7,523 bases of DNA from Elusimicrobiota bacterium (GTDB taxonomy: Bacteria > Elusimicrobiota > UBA8919). A program made the position numbers and the translations under genes. Where the stretch lies: NCBI GenBank assembly GCA_003452965.1, contig DMMW01000032.1, forward strand, positions 33,484-41,006, written 5' to 3'. This document shows, in pieces, positions 5,500 to 7,523 of the stretch. The notes under the pieces were generated by a model. That model saw only the letters and a program-made list of their open reading frames with translations, was not told the origin of the DNA and did no database searches. How positions within the stretch are numbered: the stretch's first letter is position 1; every line of letters begins with the position of its first letter.

Positions 5500-6741
5500 T
5501 TACGGTGCTGTTTCCAGTTCTTTATTTTGTTCCAAAACTCTTAAGAATGCATCAACTATTTTTGGATCGAATTGCGTTCCTGCACCTTTTTTTAATTCCT
5601 TAACTGCTACTCCTTTTGGCAAAGCTTTTCTATAAGGTCTATCCGAAGTCATTGCATCGTACGCATCAATAACAGCAACGATTCTCGCTCCTATTGGTAT
5701 CTCTTCCCCTACAAGACCTTCAGCATATCCTGTTCCGTCGAACCATTCATGATGATATAATATCAATGGTGCAATCGGCGCCAAAAATTCTATTGGTGCA
5801 ATTATTTTTTCGCCGATTAAAGGATGTTTTTTTATTTCTTCTCTTTCTGCTTCGGTAAGTTTAGTTGGTTTCAATAAAATCTCTTCTTTTATTCCTATTT
5901 TACCAATATCATGCATCATTGCCGCATATTCTATATGTTTTATCATTGATTTAGGTAAATGCAATTCCTCAGCCACTAATTTGGCGTAAGAACCCGACCT
6001 GTCCGCATGTTCTCTGGTATAGGCATCCTTAGCATCAATAGCTTTTGCAAGCGTCTGCATTGTTTCAAGATATAATCGCTGCAGATTTTGATATAATTCT
6101 ATATTTTCTACCGTAATCGCTGCCTGTCCAGCCAATAATTGCAACAATCGTAAATCCCTTTCGGTAAATTTTTCGCCTTCTTTTTCTTTATTAACATTTA
6201 GGACACCGATTACTTTATTCCTTACTTTTAGCGGTACTGATATAAACGATTTCGCTGGATATCGTAAATTTTCTGCTTTGAAAAATCTCGGATCCTTCTC
6301 TATATCCTCAACAAAAACATGCTTGCCGTTACGCGCTACTAGTCCGGCAATACCCTCGCCTATTTTTAGTCTTGTCCTGTCCATTATTTCATTGGAAAGA
6401 CCTTTTGCCGCCGCTATTATCAGCTCATTGCTAGTCTCGTCAATCAACATAAGCGAACTCACATTCGTTTTTAAAATCTTACATGAATAATCAACTATCA
6501 TCTTTGATAATGTCTGTTTATTATGGTTTGGGGAATATTTAAGCCCGAATTCCTGGAGGTCAATCAGCATATTTATAAGACTATCTACCGAGGTTATGCT
6601 GTTCAAATATTTTAATTTGGTATCATTTATCTCTTTTCTGGTACCGGATAACTGGTAGGATTGGTTTATGTATCTATTATAAAGATATATAGATATAGCT
6701 ATAGAAATCAACAATAAAACCGATAGAATAGAAATGGACAT
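5500..6741 (-). CDS. Membrane-anchored GAF/HD-GYP-type phosphodiesterase, GYA variant
   Basis: A signalling protein with one N-terminal transmembrane helix (about 3-22), a GAF domain (about 60-215, including KIGEGIAGLVARNGK and SFISVPLKV) and a C-terminal HD-GYP domain (about 223-405). HD-GYP domains usually hydrolyse cyclic-di-GMP at a metal centre. Candidate ligands present are H245, H277-D278 with K281 (MMHDIGKIGI), H306, H330-H331 and D359. The signature reads HHEWFDGTGYA (330-340), with alanine replacing the proline of GYP. The position four residues before H245 is Y241, not the glutamate I associate with trinuclear-iron members, which suggests a two-metal site. No clear Shine-Dalgarno precedes the ATG. 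It begins nine bases after the HAMP gene, implying co-transcription and a joint role. Activity and ligand are inferred. Confidence 0.92.
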   Translation of the reverse strand: MSISILSVLLLISIAISIYLYNRYINQSYQLSGTRKEINDTKLKYLNSITSVDSLINMLIDLQEFGLKYSPNHNKQTLSKMIVDYSCKILKTNVSSLMLIDETSNELIIAAAKGLSNEIMDRTRLKIGEGIAGLVARNGKHVFVEDIEKDPRFFKAENLRYPAKSFISVPLKVRNKVIGVLNVNKEKEGEKFTERDLRLLQLLAGQAAITVENIELYQNLQRLYLETMQTLAKAIDAKDAYTREHADRSGSYAKLVAEELHLPKSMIKHIEYAAMMHDIGKIGIKEEILLKPTKLTEAEREEIKKHPLIGEKIIAPIEFLAPIAPLILYHHEWFDGTGYAEGLVGEEIPIGARIVAVIDAYDAMTSDRPYRKALPKGVAVKELKKGAGTQFDPKIVDAFLRVLEQNKELETAP

Positions 6742-6750
6742 ATTTAAATA

Positions 6751-7332
6751 CTAAACTTTGAAATCCGACGAGACTTTTCCTAAATCGGCAACTATTTCAT
6801 TAATCTGTTTTGATATATCTTCTAATTCCGCAGGTGATATGTTTTTTTGAGAAAGCTGGAATGAAATCGCAGAAATCTTTTCTATTGTCGTTTGTATTGA
6901 TTGTTTATCGTTAGAAACCCTTTTCTGGATTTCAGAAATCATATTATTAAACTTCCCCTGAAGTTCAGTTAATTCATCGCCGATACGAAGACGTACACGA
7001 TATGTTAAATCTCCTTCGGCAACAATATCGCAGGATTTTTCAAATTTGAATATAGGACCGGCAAACTTATGAGAAACAAATATTGATATTATAAAAACAA
7101 TTACTATCAATACAATAAGCTTACCGAGCATCAAATTATTTATTCTAATCATCAAGGGGAATAATTCGGAATGATTCAATTCAATGATTGCCCGTCCTAT
7201 AGTGTAATATACATCCCACCCGACTGTAAGGGCAACCAGCAGCATTGCTACAATAACTACAGCAACATACTTAAACTGCAGCGATCTTTTAATTATTAAG
7301 ATTCTTCTTTTATACTTTGGCTTTTGTTCCAT
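6751..7332 (-). CDS. Two-helix membrane protein with HAMP domain, no output domain
   Basis: A 193-residue inner-membrane protein. A basic N terminus (KPKYKRR, KR at 15-16) precedes helix 1 (about 21-40), a short extracytoplasmic loop of about 28 residues (41-68), and helix 2 (about 69-86). A HAMP domain follows (about 87-140), with AGPIFKFEKS, the GDLTYRVRLR block and DELTELQGKFNNM. The remaining 50 residues look like coiled coil. There is no kinase, methyl-accepting, cyclase or phosphodiesterase domain, and the loop is too small for a usual sensor domain. HAMP domains relay conformational signals, so this is likely a membrane relay that needs a partner. The obvious candidate is the GAF/HD-GYP protein encoded nine bases downstream. 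The ATG is preceded by a run of eight G residues acting as ribosome binding site. Confidence 0.88.
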   Translation of the reverse strand: MEQKPKYKRRILIIKRSLQFKYVAVVIVAMLLVALTVGWDVYYTIGRAIIELNHSELFPLMIRINNLMLGKLIVLIVIVFIISIFVSHKFAGPIFKFEKSCDIVAEGDLTYRVRLRIGDELTELQGKFNNMISEIQKRVSNDKQSIQTTIEKISAISFQLSQKNISPAELEDISKQINEIVADLGKVSSDFKV

Positions 7333-7333
7333 A

Positions 7334-7342
7334 CCCCCCCCT
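7334..7342 (-). promoter_or_regulatory. Ribosome binding site made of an 8-G tract
   Basis: On the coding strand the bases before the HAMP gene start read A followed by eight G and one T, then ATG. The G run serves as the Shine-Dalgarno, although it ends unusually close to the start codon. Homopolymeric G tracts of this length are prone to slippage, and a change here would alter the spacing and strength of initiation without touching the protein. Whether it varies cannot be seen from one sequence. Confidence 0.6.
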
Positions 7343-7523
7343 GAAAATATTAACCAAAGGTAATCAACATGTTTGATATTAGTCTTATTCGCTATTATCT
7401 ACTCTAAAAGAATAATTCGTATTTATTAAAAGAATTATGATGAAGCTCCACGGGTTGGAAACCCGTTATATAGTTTACCTTAAGATTCTGGAGCGAAATC
7501 CTGCCCGAAGACCATTCACCAGT
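7343..7523. other. Leader region with two hairpins, no convincing gene
   Basis: Perfect inverted repeats are ACGGGTT-GGA-AACCCGT (7450-7466) and ATAATTC (7412-7418) with GAATTAT (7432-7438). Neither is followed by a U tract, so I do not call a terminator. A GATAAT on the minus strand (7394-7399) could be a -10 for the HAMP gene, but no good -35 accompanies it. A minus-strand frame is open from the window edge to TAG at 7404-7406, and a plus-strand frame from ATG at 7437 runs off the end (29 codons). Both cross the GC hairpin and neither resembles a protein I know. The upstream gene lies outside the window. Confidence 0.5.

Noticed and set aside
7404..7523. C-terminal end of an upstream minus-strand gene
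   Set aside because: The 39-codon frame crosses a perfect GC hairpin, resembles no family I know, and a plus-strand frame is open over the same bases. The evidence is too weak for a CDS call.

Overview
The window is an AT-rich bacterial segment (roughly one third G+C by eye) in which all seven recognisable genes lie on the minus strand, so transcription runs from high to low coordinates. Five are core metabolic or RNA-modification genes and two are signalling genes. Nothing fixes the phylum. The low G+C, the GAF/HD-GYP signalling protein and the intergenic spaces packed with short palindromic repeats suit an uncultured or environmental Gram-negative-type lineage, but that is inference.

Layout in transcription order. 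At 7343-7523 there is a leader with two hairpins and no convincing gene. At 6751-7332 lies a two-helix membrane protein with a HAMP domain and no output domain. Nine bases later, at 5500-6741, comes a membrane-anchored GAF/HD-GYP protein whose signature reads GYA instead of GYP. A repeat-rich gap of 264 bases follows. Next is rsmI (16S rRNA 2'-O-methyltransferase, 4540-5235), almost abutting argC (3544-4533), then argJ (2274-3446), a short-type threonylcarbamoyl-AMP synthase (1449-2072, start revised to a GTG with a strong Shine-Dalgarno) and glyA (44-1297).

How they work together. The two signalling genes look like one unit: a membrane HAMP module feeding a possible cyclic-di-nucleotide phosphodiesterase. 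argC and argJ give two steps of arginine synthesis, with ArgJ recycling the acetyl group. rsmI and the threonylcarbamoyl-AMP synthase gene both serve translation fidelity, and glyA supplies glycine and one-carbon units. No argB, argD or argF is present.

The most unusual content is repeat structure. Three intergenic spaces carry a degenerate octamer array (consensus GTGCGATA on one strand), each beginning at or near a stop codon. One copy carries a GC-rich palindromic insert. A MITE-like element of about 190 bp with imperfect terminal inverted repeats sits before rsmI. In addition, three genes show short, in-frame local duplications: the active-site GCYP motif of argC, the HLSHG motif of glyA, and the last codons plus stop of argJ. 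The window holds no obvious complete new system. These repeats, the GYA variant and an 8-G tract in the ribosome binding site of the HAMP gene are the points worth checking.
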